A stretch of DNA of 64,000 nt from JAOTZA01 sp965224065 (GTDB lineage: Bacteria > Acidobacteriota > Thermoanaerobaculia > Multivoradales > JAHEKO01). Each line of letters opens with the position of its first letter. Within the stretch, counting starts at the first letter, position 1. The notes under the pieces are model-generated. The model saw only the letters and a list, made by a program, of their open reading frames with translations, was not told where the DNA came from and made no database searches. Positions 26,221 to 35,330 of this stretch are shown in pieces. Location of the stretch: contig CBDCYF010000005.1 in assembly GCA_965224065.1 (NCBI GenBank), positions 1,550,001-1,614,000 of the forward strand. The letters run 5' to 3'. A program made the translations under genes and the position numbers.

Positions 26221-26943
26221 ATGGCCGAACAACTGAACCCGGACCAGACCGGCGCAAAATCGGGCCCATCTACTAGTAGGGGCGGCACGGGCAGTGCGGG
26301 TTCCGCGGACACCCGCGAGCGCCTGCTGGATGCCGCCGAGCGGCTGTTCGCCGAGCACGGTCCGCACCGCGCCTCGCTGCGCGCCATCACCCGCGAGGCG
26401 GAGGCAAACCTCGCCGCGGTCAACTACCACTTTGGCGGCAAGGAGGCCCTGCTGCGCGAAGTGCTGGCGCGCCGCCTGCGCCCGCTCAACCGTCGGCGAT
26501 TGGAGCTGCTCGACAAGGCGACCCAGGGGCCGGCGGCCCCCTCCGTCGAAGAGATTCTCCGCGCCCTGGTGGCACCGGTCCTGACGATGGTCGAGCGCGA
26601 GCCGGGGGGACATCGTTTTGCACGGTTTCTCACCCGCACCTTTTCGGAGCCCGACCCGTCCCTCCGGAGGATCGTACTGGCCGAGTTCGAAGAAGTCATC
26701 CAGCGCTTTACCCAGGCGATCGCCGAGGCCCGGCCCGAGCTGTCGAAAGAAGAGATCTTCTGGCGATTCTGGTTCACCGTCGGAGCGATGGCCCACACGA
26801 CGGGGTTCGGGTTTCTCATCCAAGAGCTCTCGGGTGGATCGTGTGATCCCCTGGATGTCGAGAACGTCACCCAGCGACTGGTGAGCTTTGTCGCCGCCGG
26901 CACGACGGCGCCCGCGACCGGTTCCCGAGGTGGCCGCGAATGA
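26221..26943 (+). CDS. TetR-family transcriptional regulator of the RND operon
   Basis: The 240-residue protein has a TetR DNA-binding domain at about residues 30-80 (TRERLLDAAERLFAEHG..., TREAEANLAAVNYHFGGKEAL) after a ~28-residue Ser/Gly-rich leader. The C-terminal helical domain resembles the CecR/DUF1956 type (VLAEFEEVIQRFTQAI, FWRFWFTVGAMAHTT). It overlaps the outer-membrane factor gene by ATGA, so it is the first gene of an efflux operon that it probably represses until a ligand binds. Confidence 0.9.
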   Translation: MAEQLNPDQTGAKSGPSTSRGGTGSAGSADTRERLLDAAERLFAEHGPHRASLRAITREAEANLAAVNYHFGGKEALLREVLARRLRPLNRRRLELLDKATQGPAAPSVEEILRALVAPVLTMVEREPGGHRFARFLTRTFSEPDPSLRRIVLAEFEEVIQRFTQAIAEARPELSKEEIFWRFWFTVGAMAHTTGFGFLIQELSGGSCDPLDVENVTQRLVSFVAAGTTAPATGSRGGRE

Positions 26944-28451
26944 GAACGACTCTCGTTCCGCTCGCACTCGCGCTGACCGTGGGCGCCTGCTCGGCAATCC
27001 GCCCGCCAGAGCCGCCGGTCGCTCCTCCCGTCGCTCCCGAGACCTGGACCGCGGGGCCCGTCTCGGAGCCCGCGACCGCCGCCCCTGCGGAAGAGCCGTG
27101 GTGGGTCGGGTTTGGCGATCCCCGCCTTGCGGACCTCATCTCCGAAGCGATCGTCGCCAACCACGACCTATTGGCCGCGGCAGCGCGCGTCGACGCCGCC
27201 GCGGCACAAGCTCGAATCGCCGGCGCGGACCTCAAACCAAAAGCGAGTCTGGCGGTCGACGGCTCGCGACGGCGCCAGAACTTCATCGGCCTGCCGATCC
27301 CGGGCGCCGAGGACCGCGTGCTCAGCAACACGTCGACCGCTGTCGGCGTGTCGGTCGACGTGTCCTGGGAAGCCGACCTCTGGGGTCGGCTCCGGGCGAC
27401 ACGCTCCGCCGCCGGCGCGGCCGCAGAGGCGGCGCTCGAGGATTTCGTAGCCGCCCGGCAGTCGCTGGCCGCGCAGACGGCCAAGGCCTGGTTCGCGCTC
27501 CTCGAGACCCGCCAGCAAGTCGAGGTCGCCAACGAAACCCTAGAGAGCCGGCGCAGCACGACTCGGCAGATCCGGCGGCGCTATGAAAACGGTCTCCGCT
27601 CGGCGCTCGATCTCCGCCAGGCCCTGACGGCCGAGGCCAACGCGGAAGCCGAGCTCGGCCGGCGCCGGCTGCTCCATGACAACACAGCTCGGCAGCTCCA
27701 GCTCCTGCTGTCGCGCCACTCGGATCTCGACCCGATCGTAGAGGCGGCTCACCAAACGGCGCTCGCCGAGCCCCCTCCCCTGCCACGGCTGCCGGCGCCT
27801 GCCGAGCTGCTCTCACGACGGCCCGATCTGCGCGCCGCGGAGCGCCGGCTCACCTCCGCGGGCTTCGATGTCGCCGCGGCCCGCGCCGCCCTCTACCCGG
27901 GGCTCGTCCTGACCGGGTCGGTGGGCCGCACCGGCACCGAGGTCTCTCAGCTTCTCGACGGCGACTTCTCGGTCTGGAGCCTGGCCGAAAGGCTCCTCCA
28001 ACCGCTCTTCCAGGGTGGCCGCCTGCGGGCCACGGTCCACGCCAACGAGGCGCGGCTGCGAGAGATCGCCCATCAATACTCCGCCCGGGTCCTGAGCGCG
28101 TTTGCCGAGGTCGAGACGGCGCTGGACGCCGACCGGGCGTTGGCCGGCGTCGAGCAGTCGATCGCCACCGCCGAGCGGCAAGCGTCCGCCGCCCGCCAAC
28201 TGGCCGAGGAACGCTATCGCGGCGGACTGGACGGCTATCTCCGCGTCTTGGAGGCGCAACGGCAGGAGACGCAGGCGCGCGGCGCCCAGCTCTCAGTCCG
28301 GCGTCAGCGGCTGGACGCTCGTATTGATCTTCACCTGGCTCTGGGCAGCGGCTTCCTCTACGACACCCCACCTGCCGATCGTGCCAACCCGGTCGTTCGA
28401 GCGGCTTCCGCTGTCGACCCGGAGCCTTACCGGGAGTTGACCCGACCATGA
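26940..28451 (+). CDS. outer-membrane efflux lipoprotein, TolC/NodT family
   Basis: The 503-residue protein has a lipoprotein signal with lipobox LTVGAC (Cys17) and the two-fold repeated coiled-coil/barrel organisation of NodT-type outer-membrane factors. PWWVGFGDPRLADLI opens the first repeat, and the RRPDLRAAERRL and RYRGGLDGYLRVLEAQR segments mark the second. It would form the exit channel of the tripartite pump encoded by the next two genes. The start overlaps the TetR stop and its stop overlaps the adaptor start, both by 4 bases. Confidence 0.93.
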   Translation: MRTTLVPLALALTVGACSAIRPPEPPVAPPVAPETWTAGPVSEPATAAPAEEPWWVGFGDPRLADLISEAIVANHDLLAAAARVDAAAAQARIAGADLKPKASLAVDGSRRRQNFIGLPIPGAEDRVLSNTSTAVGVSVDVSWEADLWGRLRATRSAAGAAAEAALEDFVAARQSLAAQTAKAWFALLETRQQVEVANETLESRRSTTRQIRRRYENGLRSALDLRQALTAEANAEAELGRRRLLHDNTARQLQLLLSRHSDLDPIVEAAHQTALAEPPPLPRLPAPAELLSRRPDLRAAERRLTSAGFDVAAARAALYPGLVLTGSVGRTGTEVSQLLDGDFSVWSLAERLLQPLFQGGRLRATVHANEARLREIAHQYSARVLSAFAEVETALDADRALAGVEQSIATAERQASAARQLAEERYRGGLDGYLRVLEAQRQETQARGAQLSVRRQRLDARIDLHLALGSGFLYDTPPADRANPVVRAASAVDPEPYRELTRP

Positions 28452-29635
28452 ACCGACGTGCCCGCATCCTCCTTCCGCTGCTCGTTCTCCTCGGCGGCGT
28501 CGCGCTCGCCGCGGCGCTGGTGAAGCTCAAGCCCGAGGTCGAGAGAAACGAGCCGCAAGCGGCCCCGCTGCTCGTGCGGGCGGTCCGCATCCAGCCTGCC
28601 GACGTGCAGCTTGTGGTCCGCTCGCAGGGCACCATTGTCCCGGGTGTCGAGTCGACGCTGGTCGCCCAGGTCGCGGGCCAAATCGAGTGGGTGTCTCCCC
28701 AGTTCGCCCCCGGAGGACGGTTTCGCCGCGGCGAGCCGCTGGTGAGAATCGAGGACACCGACTACCGGTTCGCGCTCGCCCGCGCCGAGGCCGATCTGGC
28801 CCGCGCCGAGACACGGCTCGATCTGGAGCTCGCCGAGGCCGAGCAGGCGCGCCGGGATTGGGAAGAGCTGGGAGCCGGAGAGCCCACCGCGCTGACCCTG
28901 CGCGAGCCCCAGACCGCCGAGGCGCGCTCGGTACTCGAGGGAGCCGAGTCGGCGCTGGAGCAGGCTCGCCTCGCACTGACCCGAACACGAGTCAAAGCAC
29001 CCTACGACGGCCGGGTGCGCTCCAAGAGCGTCGATGTCGGCCAGTTTGTAGCCGCCGGAACGCCGTTGGCCGAGCTCTTCTCGATCGAGTACGCCGAGAT
29101 CGAGCTGCCGGTAACCAAGACCGACCTCGGCTTTCTGGATCTCGAGCTCGGCGGCCCCGGCGTCGGAGAGCCGGTGCCGGTCACGCTCACCGGAGAACTT
29201 GGCGGAGCGCCCCAAAGCTGGTCGGCCCGCGTCGTCCGAGCGGCCGGCGAGTTCGACCCTCGCACCCGGATGCTGTCTCTTTTCGCCCGCATCGATGACC
29301 CCTTTGGCGAGCGCGCGGCCGGGGCGGCGCCGCTGCCCATGGGGCTCTATGTCGACGGCGAGATCGCGGGTAAAACCGTCAGCGGCGCAACGATCCTGCC
29401 GCGCGCCGCCCTGCGATCCGACAATCAAGTATTGGTCATCGATCCGGAGGGCCGGCTGCGATTCCGCGCCGTCGAGGTGGTCCGGGTCGACGGCGAGGAG
29501 GTCGTGATCGCCGACGGACTGGAGCCGGGAGAGCGTATCTGTATCTCCCCGCTCGAGACCGTGATCGACGGGATGTCGGTGAGGGTGGCAGAGGAAGAGC
29601 GCGACACGACCGGGGCCGAGGAGGAGCTTCTTTGA
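28448..29635 (+). CDS. RND efflux periplasmic adaptor (membrane fusion protein)
   Basis: The 395-residue protein has an N-terminal anchor (RRARILLPLLVLLGGVALAAAL), a biotinyl/lipoyl half (VESTLVAQVAGQIEWVSPQF), a helical hairpin rich in Ala/Glu/Arg, then the second half motif VKAPYDGRVRSKSVDVGQFV and a beta-barrel domain. These are the domains of HlyD/AcrA-type adaptors that bridge the inner-membrane pump and the outer-membrane channel. It overlaps both neighbours by ATGA/TTGA junctions. Confidence 0.94.
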   Translation: MNRRARILLPLLVLLGGVALAAALVKLKPEVERNEPQAAPLLVRAVRIQPADVQLVVRSQGTIVPGVESTLVAQVAGQIEWVSPQFAPGGRFRRGEPLVRIEDTDYRFALARAEADLARAETRLDLELAEAEQARRDWEELGAGEPTALTLREPQTAEARSVLEGAESALEQARLALTRTRVKAPYDGRVRSKSVDVGQFVAAGTPLAELFSIEYAEIELPVTKTDLGFLDLELGGPGVGEPVPVTLTGELGGAPQSWSARVVRAAGEFDPRTRMLSLFARIDDPFGERAAGAAPLPMGLYVDGEIAGKTVSGATILPRAALRSDNQVLVIDPEGRLRFRAVEVVRVDGEEVVIADGLEPGERICISPLETVIDGMSVRVAEEERDTTGAEEELL

Positions 29636-32600
29636 AGGGCATCATTGCCTGGTTTGCTCGAAACGGCGTCGCCGCCAACCTGTTGATGGTCTTTATCGTC
29701 GCCATGGGCATTTTTGCCCTCGGCGAGGTCAAGCTCGAGGTCTTCCCCGAGTTCTCGGTCGACGTCGTGCGGGTCAGCATCCCCTACCCGGGTGCCGCCC
29801 CCGAGGAGGTCGAAGAGGGGGTGGTCGTCCGGGTCGAAGAGGCGATTCAGGACCTCGAAGGCATCGACGACATTCGCTCCACCGCCGCCGAGAACGTCGG
29901 ACAGGTCGCGGCCGTACTGGCTCAAGGCGCCAGCATCCAGACACTGCTCAACGACATCAAGGCCCGGGTCGACGCCATCGACACCTTCCCCGACGAAGCG
30001 GAAAAGCCGATCATTGAGGAGGTCATCCGGCGCACGCAGGTCATCGAAGTGGCGGTCTCCGGCGACACCGACGAATGGACGCTCAAGCGACTGGGCGAGC
30101 GTGTCCGCGACGACCTTTCGGCGCTACCCCAGATCAGCCAGGTAGAGCTGGTGGCGGCACGTCCGTACGAGATCTCGATCGAGGTGTCGGAAGAGGCGCT
30201 GCGTCGCTACGGACTGAGCTTCAACCAGGTCGCGGAGGCGGTCCGCGACTCGTCGCTCGACCTGCCGGGAGGCCGCATACGATCGCGCGACGGCGAGATC
30301 CTGCTGCGTACCGAGGGCCAGGCGTACCGTGGCCGCGAGTTCGAAGAGCTGCCGCTGCTGACTCTTCCCGATGGCACGCGGCTGCGCATCGGCGATGTGG
30401 CACAGGTCGTCGACGGCTTCGCCGACTCGGACGTCCAGGCTCGATTTGACGGCGAGCCGGCGGTGCTCGTCCAGGTCTACCGGGTCGGCGATCAAAGCGC
30501 TCTGCAAGTCGCGGGCGCGGTCAAGGATTACGTGCGACAAGCCCGACCCAGAATGCCCGAGGGCATCTCGCTATCCACCTGGAAAGACGACACGCGCATA
30601 CTGCGCAGCCGTCTCGAGCTGCTCGGCCGCAACGGCATCGCCGGTTTTGTGCTGGTTCTGGCCGTGCTCGCGCTCTTTTTGAGGATGCGTCTCGCCGGCT
30701 GGGTCGCGCTCGGCATCCCGATCTCGTTTCTGGGTGCCCTGGCCCTGATGCCGGTCCTGGACGTATCGGTCAACCTGATCTCGTTGTTCGCCTTTATCGT
30801 CGTGCTGGGGATCGTGGTGGACGACGCCATCATCGTCGGCGAAAACATCTACACCCGCTACCAGAACGGCGACGAGGGGCTGGCGGCGGCGGTCCCCGGA
30901 GCTCAACGGGTCGCCACCCCGGTGACGTTCGCGGTGCTCACCAGCGTCGCCGCCTTTGCGCCGCTTCTGGCGGTCACCGGCAACATGGGAAAGATCATGC
31001 GGGTGGTTCCGCTGATCGTCATCTCGACCCTGGTCTTCTCTCTGATCGAATCGCTGTGGATCCTCCCCAACCATCTCTCCCACCTCCACCGCCGCGGCCG
31101 GGCACCGGGTCTGTGGACCCGCACCCAGCGCAAGGTGACCGCCGGTCTTCGCTGGCTGATTGACAACTCGTACCAGCCGGTTCTGCGCCGTGCCGTCGAA
31201 TGGCGGTATCTGACGGTCGCGATCGGTCTCGCCTGCCTGATGGTCACCGTTGCGGTCGTTCGGGGGGGTTGGATCCAGTTCAACTTCCTGCCGCCGGTCG
31301 AGGCCGACAACGTCGCCGCCACGGTCACCATGCCCCAGGGGACGCCGGCTGACGTCACCTCGGAGATCGTGCGCCGTATCGAGCGCGAGGCCCTGGCGCT
31401 GCAAGAGGAGCTGGCGCAGACCACCGGAGAGGATCCGATCGTCCATCTCCAGGCTTCGGTGGGCGAGCAACCTTTCCGCACTCAGCAAAGCCGCACCGCC
31501 GGGGCGGGATCCTCGTTCGACGGCTCGCATCTGGGCGAGGTGACCCTGGAGCTCACCCCCGCGGAGGATCGCGGCATCTCGAGCACCGAGATCGCCAGCC
31601 GGTGGCGGGATCGGGTCGGAGCGGTGGCCGACGCCGTCGAGCTCGGGTTCACGTCCTCGCTTTTCACCACCGGCGAAGCGATCAACCTCGAGCTCGCCGG
31701 CCCGGACATCGACGTACTCCGGGAGCTGGCGGGCGCCGTCAAGAAGGAGCTGGCAACCTATCCGGGAGTGCAGGACATCGCCGATTCGTTCCGCGTCGGC
31801 AAACGCGAGCTCGAGCTCCGGATCACACCCGAGGCCGAGCTGGCGGGACTGACCCAGCGAGATCTGGCGCGTCAGGTCCGGGCGGCTTTTTACGGCGAGG
31901 AGGCGCAGCGGATCCAACGCGGACGCGACGAAGTCAAGGTGATGGTGCGGTTCCCCGAGAGCCAGCGCCGCTCGCTCGGAGATCTCGAGCAATCCCGGGT
32001 TCGGCTCCCCGGGGGCGTCGAGGTTCCGTTCTCCACCGCGGCGACCGCCCACCTGTCGCGAGGTCCGGCCTCGATCAACCGCACCAACCGCAACCGGGTG
32101 ATCAACGTGACGGCCGACGTCGATCTTGAGAAGGGCAGCACGGGCGAGATCCTGGCCGATCTTTCGAGCCGCGTGATACCGAGCTTGCTGGCCGACAACC
32201 CCTCGGTGCGGTACTCGTTCGAGGGTCAGCAGGAAGACCAACGAAAAACGATGTCGGATCTCGCGCGCGGGTTTCTCGTCGCCATGCTGGTGATCTACGC
32301 GCTGCTCGCCATTCCCTTCAAGTCCTATGTCCAGCCGCTCATCGTCATGAGCGCGATTCCCTTTGGCTTTATCGGCGCCATCTGGGGGCACGTCGTCATG
32401 GGGAGAGACCTCGCCATCCTGTCGATGTTCGGCATCGTCGCCTTGACCGGGGTGGTGGTCAACGACAGCCTGGTGCTGGTCGACCTGATCAACCGTTATC
32501 GCGGTGAAGGCCTCGAGATCCGGGAGGCCCTCAGCCGCGCCGGCTCGGCCAGATTCCGGCCGATCCTGCTCACTTCGCTGACCACCTTTGCGGGTCTGAC

Positions 32601-32802
32601 ACCGCTGTTGCTGGAGAAAAGCCTGCAAGCGCAGTTTTTGATCCCGATGGCGATCTCGCTCGCCTTTGGGGTGCTGTTCGCCACCTTCATCACCTTGCTC
32701 CTGGTCCCGGTGCTCTACCTCTTTGTCGAGGATCTGCGGAACTTCGCCAGGCGCCGGCTGCGGGGCCGGATCAAAGAGCCGGCCCCGGCGATCCCGGCAT
32801 AG
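29632..32802 (+). CDS. RND efflux transporter permease
   Basis: The 1056-residue inner-membrane pump starts at TTG-29632 overlapping the adaptor stop. The first helix (ANLLMVFIVAMGIFAL) and KLEVFPEFSVDVVRVSIPYPGA are typical of AcrB-family permeases. The proton-relay Asp pair occurs in VVDDAIIVGENIY, and a duplicated transmembrane half ends with the FGIVALTGVVVNDSLVLVD and VLFATFITLLLVPVLY helices. It exports small hydrophobic compounds by proton antiport; the specificity is unknown. It completes the TetR-OMF-MFP-RND operon. Confidence 0.95.
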   Translation: MKGIIAWFARNGVAANLLMVFIVAMGIFALGEVKLEVFPEFSVDVVRVSIPYPGAAPEEVEEGVVVRVEEAIQDLEGIDDIRSTAAENVGQVAAVLAQGASIQTLLNDIKARVDAIDTFPDEAEKPIIEEVIRRTQVIEVAVSGDTDEWTLKRLGERVRDDLSALPQISQVELVAARPYEISIEVSEEALRRYGLSFNQVAEAVRDSSLDLPGGRIRSRDGEILLRTEGQAYRGREFEELPLLTLPDGTRLRIGDVAQVVDGFADSDVQARFDGEPAVLVQVYRVGDQSALQVAGAVKDYVRQARPRMPEGISLSTWKDDTRILRSRLELLGRNGIAGFVLVLAVLALFLRMRLAGWVALGIPISFLGALALMPVLDVSVNLISLFAFIVVLGIVVDDAIIVGENIYTRYQNGDEGLAAAVPGAQRVATPVTFAVLTSVAAFAPLLAVTGNMGKIMRVVPLIVISTLVFSLIESLWILPNHLSHLHRRGRAPGLWTRTQRKVTAGLRWLIDNSYQPVLRRAVEWRYLTVAIGLACLMVTVAVVRGGWIQFNFLPPVEADNVAATVTMPQGTPADVTSEIVRRIEREALALQEELAQTTGEDPIVHLQASVGEQPFRTQQSRTAGAGSSFDGSHLGEVTLELTPAEDRGISSTEIASRWRDRVGAVADAVELGFTSSLFTTGEAINLELAGPDIDVLRELAGAVKKELATYPGVQDIADSFRVGKRELELRITPEAELAGLTQRDLARQVRAAFYGEEAQRIQRGRDEVKVMVRFPESQRRSLGDLEQSRVRLPGGVEVPFSTAATAHLSRGPASINRTNRNRVINVTADVDLEKGSTGEILADLSSRVIPSLLADNPSVRYSFEGQQEDQRKTMSDLARGFLVAMLVIYALLAIPFKSYVQPLIVMSAIPFGFIGAIWGHVVMGRDLAILSMFGIVALTGVVVNDSLVLVDLINRYRGEGLEIREALSRAGSARFRPILLTSLTTFAGLTPLLLEKSLQAQFLIPMAISLAFGVLFATFITLLLVPVLYLFVEDLRNFARRRLRGRIKEPAPAIPA

Positions 32803-32879
32803 TCGCCGCGGCTCGCGCACCGGCCGACCCGCCGCGCTTTCCGGAGCGCCCCGGGCGACATAGGATGCACTCCGGTGCC

Positions 32880-33674
32880 ATGAGGACCTACCTGGAGCTT
32901 CTCGACCGCGTCCTCGAGGAGGGGGTCGAGCGACCCGATCGCACCGGGACGGGCACACTGGCGATCTTTGGTCACCAGATGCGTTTCGACCTCGAGCAGG
33001 GATTCCCCCTGCTGACGACCAAGAAACTCCACCTCCGATCGATCCTCCACGAGCTGTTGTGGTTTCTCCAGGGCGAGACCAACATCGCTTATCTCAAAGA
33101 AAACAGGGTCTCGATCTGGGACGAGTGGGCTGACGAAAACGGCGAGCTCGGCCCCATCTACGGCTACCAGTGGCGCTCCTGGCCGACACCCGACGGCAAG
33201 GCCGTCGACCAGATCTCGCAAGTCATCGAGCAGATCCGCTCCAACCCGTACTCCCGCCGGCACATCGTGAGCGCCTGGAACGTGGCCGATGTCGACCGCA
33301 TGGCGCTGCCCCCGTGTCACACTCTGTTTCAGTTTTTTGTCGCCGACGGCAAGCTGTCCTGCCAGCTCTACCAGAGAAGCGCCGATGTCTTCTTGGGGGT
33401 GCCGTTCAACATCGCGTCCTACGCGCTCTTGACCCTCATGATGGCGCAGGTGTGCGAGCTCCGGCCCGGTGAGTTTGTTCACACCCTGGGCGACACGCAC
33501 CTCTACCTCAACCACCTCGAGCAGGCGCGGCTCCAGTTGACCCGCGAGCCCAAATCCCTGCCGGTGATGAAGATCGATCCGCGGATCCGTTCGATCTTCG
33601 ATTTTCGCTTCGAGCACTTCGAGCTCGAGGACTATGAACCCCATCCACACATCAAGGCGCCGATCGCCGTATGA
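32880..33674 (+). CDS. thyA: thymidylate synthase
   Basis: ThyA methylates dUMP to dTMP with methylene-tetrahydrofolate. Starting at MRTYLELL gives 264 residues, equal to E. coli ThyA, and puts the catalytic cysteine (LPPCHTLFQFF) at residue 146 as in E. coli. An in-frame ATG five codons upstream (32865) is therefore less likely. RPDRTGTGTLAIFG, the SRRHIVSAWN arginines and FNIASYALL are all present. It overlaps folA by ATGA. Confidence 0.98.
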   Translation: MRTYLELLDRVLEEGVERPDRTGTGTLAIFGHQMRFDLEQGFPLLTTKKLHLRSILHELLWFLQGETNIAYLKENRVSIWDEWADENGELGPIYGYQWRSWPTPDGKAVDQISQVIEQIRSNPYSRRHIVSAWNVADVDRMALPPCHTLFQFFVADGKLSCQLYQRSADVFLGVPFNIASYALLTLMMAQVCELRPGEFVHTLGDTHLYLNHLEQARLQLTREPKSLPVMKIDPRIRSIFDFRFEHFELEDYEPHPHIKAPIAV

Positions 33675-34180
33675 GTACAACCCCGATGCGTCTGTCGCTG
33701 ATCGTGGCCATGGCCGACGACCGGGTGATCGGGTCGGGCGGCGATCTACCGTGGCATCTGCCGGCGGACCTCAAGCGTTTCAAGCGCCTGACCATGGGGC
33801 ATCATCTGATCCTCGGCCGCAAGACCTTCGAGTCGATCGGCAAGCCCCTCCCCGGGCGGCGGATGATCGTCCTGACGCGCGGTGACGGCGCGAGACTGCC
33901 CAAGGAAGTGCAGGCGGCCTCGTCTCTGGACGCCGCCATCCGACTGGCCCGCGAGCGGAACGACGACGAGGTCTTTGTGGCCGGTGGTGCCAGCGTTTAC
34001 CGGGAGGCGCTCGACCACGCCGACCGGATCCACTTGACTCGGGTCCACGCCACGGTCGCCGGAGACGTATTCTTCCCCGACGTCGACTGGGCCGGCTGGG
34101 AGCTTCTGTCGCGCGACGACCACCCCGCCGACAAGCGGCACGAGCACGCATTCAGTTTCGAAGTCTGGTACCACTGGTAG
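33671..34180 (+). CDS. folA: dihydrofolate reductase
   Basis: The 169-residue protein reduces dihydrofolate with NADPH, regenerating the folate consumed by ThyA, whose gene overlaps it by 4 bases. Motifs are LIVAMADDRVIGSGGDLPWHLPADL (acid residue D33), GRKTFESIGKPLPGRR and FVAGGASVYREAL for NADPH. The C-terminal FSFEVW strand is intact, and the length is normal for chromosomal DHFR. Confidence 0.97.
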   Translation: MSTTPMRLSLIVAMADDRVIGSGGDLPWHLPADLKRFKRLTMGHHLILGRKTFESIGKPLPGRRMIVLTRGDGARLPKEVQAASSLDAAIRLARERNDDEVFVAGGASVYREALDHADRIHLTRVHATVAGDVFFPDVDWAGWELLSRDDHPADKRHEHAFSFEVWYHW

Positions 34181-34758
34181 CGCGCGTCCCAGCGGCAGCT
34201 CCCAAGACAACCGGTGCCGGTGTTGGTCGGCGGCTCTGTCCTCCCGAGGACGACTCATAGCCCGCATCCGCCGGTTGTTTCCGATCCGCGTCTTGCGATC
34301 CAGCGACCGTCTGACGGACTTCTGGGCGGCTCGTCCCTTCAGTGGCACCCGGCTGCCGGGCGCCACTGATTTGGTCCTCGCTCAGCGGGCGATTCGCCGT
34401 CCTCGGCTCGGACAGAGTCCGCCGACCGAGACCGGAGACCCCAAGGTTGATTGGGGCGTCCCGCCCGCGCGCACCAGATCCGTTCGCTCGCTCGTTTCAG
34501 GTGACGTCACGACAGCGGTTTGCGAGGGCGACCGCATGATCGACCCGGACGGCGGCGAAGCGCCCGCCACGGACCGCCCCAAATCGCGAGTCTGCGAGCG
34601 AAGGGGCGGTCCCCCAGCACTATCGACACCGAGTCGGCGAGAGACGGCCGTCAGTAACGACCTTGGCGGATGCGGGCTTCGAGCCGGCGTTCCGGAGATC
34701 GTGCGGAGCCCTCAACGCGATGCCGGTCCAACACTCGGTCGCAGGGACGCCGACCGCG
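34181..34758. other. 580-base intergenic region with strong hairpin
   Basis: No open frame with protein-like character was found between folA and the peroxiredoxin gene. AGTGGCACCCGGC (34341-34353) pairs with GCCGGGCGCCACT (34355-34367) with one mismatch and a one-base loop, a strong hairpin with no T tract. Smaller GC-rich stems lie at 34436-34470. No tRNA is recognisable. Confidence 0.5.
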
Positions 34759-35253
34759 TCAGGGGGATCCGTCGAGCGCCGCCAGGATGCTCTCGGCGCT
34801 CGAGACATCGACCCCCGGTCCGTTCTCGATCTTCAGCACCCGGACCACGCCGTCGTCCACCAACGCCGCAAACCGCCGCGACCGGATGCCCATCCCGAAC
34901 CCGGTGGCGTCCAGCTCGAGCCCGAGCGCCCGCGTGTAGTCGCCGTTGCCGTCGGCCAGCATCAACAGATGCCGCTCGACCCCCGCGATCTTGCGCCAGG
35001 CGTCCACGACAAACGCGTCGTTGACCGCCAGACAAGCGATGGTGTCGATTCCCCGAGCCTCGAACTCCTCGACCCGGGCAAGAAACCCGGGCAGGTGCGT
35101 GTCCGAGCAGGTGGGGGTAAACGCGCCCGGCACCGCAAAAAGGACCACTTTCTTGCCCGCAAACACATCGTCGGTCGACAGGGTCTCGACTCGCCCGGCC
35201 ACAAGGGTCTGAAAGCTGCCGGCGGGCAGGTGTTCTCCGGGCTTGATGCTCAT
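34759..35253 (-). CDS. peroxiredoxin, Prx5 type
   Basis: The 164-residue protein has the Prx5 signature PGAFTPTCSDTHLPGF with peroxidatic Cys49 and a further Cys74 in IACLAVND. It reduces peroxides using thiols (glutaredoxin/thioredoxin). No glutaredoxin domain is fused. ATG-35253 fits the family N terminus (SIKPGEHLP). It is divergent from the Leu-type dehydrogenase gene. Confidence 0.95.
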   Translation of the reverse strand: MSIKPGEHLPAGSFQTLVAGRVETLSTDDVFAGKKVVLFAVPGAFTPTCSDTHLPGFLARVEEFEARGIDTIACLAVNDAFVVDAWRKIAGVERHLLMLADGNGDYTRALGLELDATGFGMGIRSRRFAALVDDGVVRVLKIENGPGVDVSSAESILAALDGSP

Positions 35254-35330
35254 CCGCGTGGCTCCTTCGAGATCAACCCTAGCAGCCCGCGGCAGAGGCG
35301 GCTGGGGAGAGGTCGGGCTAGAATCGGCAC

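Noticed and set aside
32865..32879. earlier ATG for thyA
   Set aside because: Starting at 32880 gives 264 residues and the catalytic Cys at position 146, exactly as in E. coli.
30571..32958. 795-codon minus-strand frame opposite the RND permease
   Set aside because: Antisense shadow of a clear permease; composition is Arg/Asp/Glu-rich as expected from reversed membrane-protein codons.
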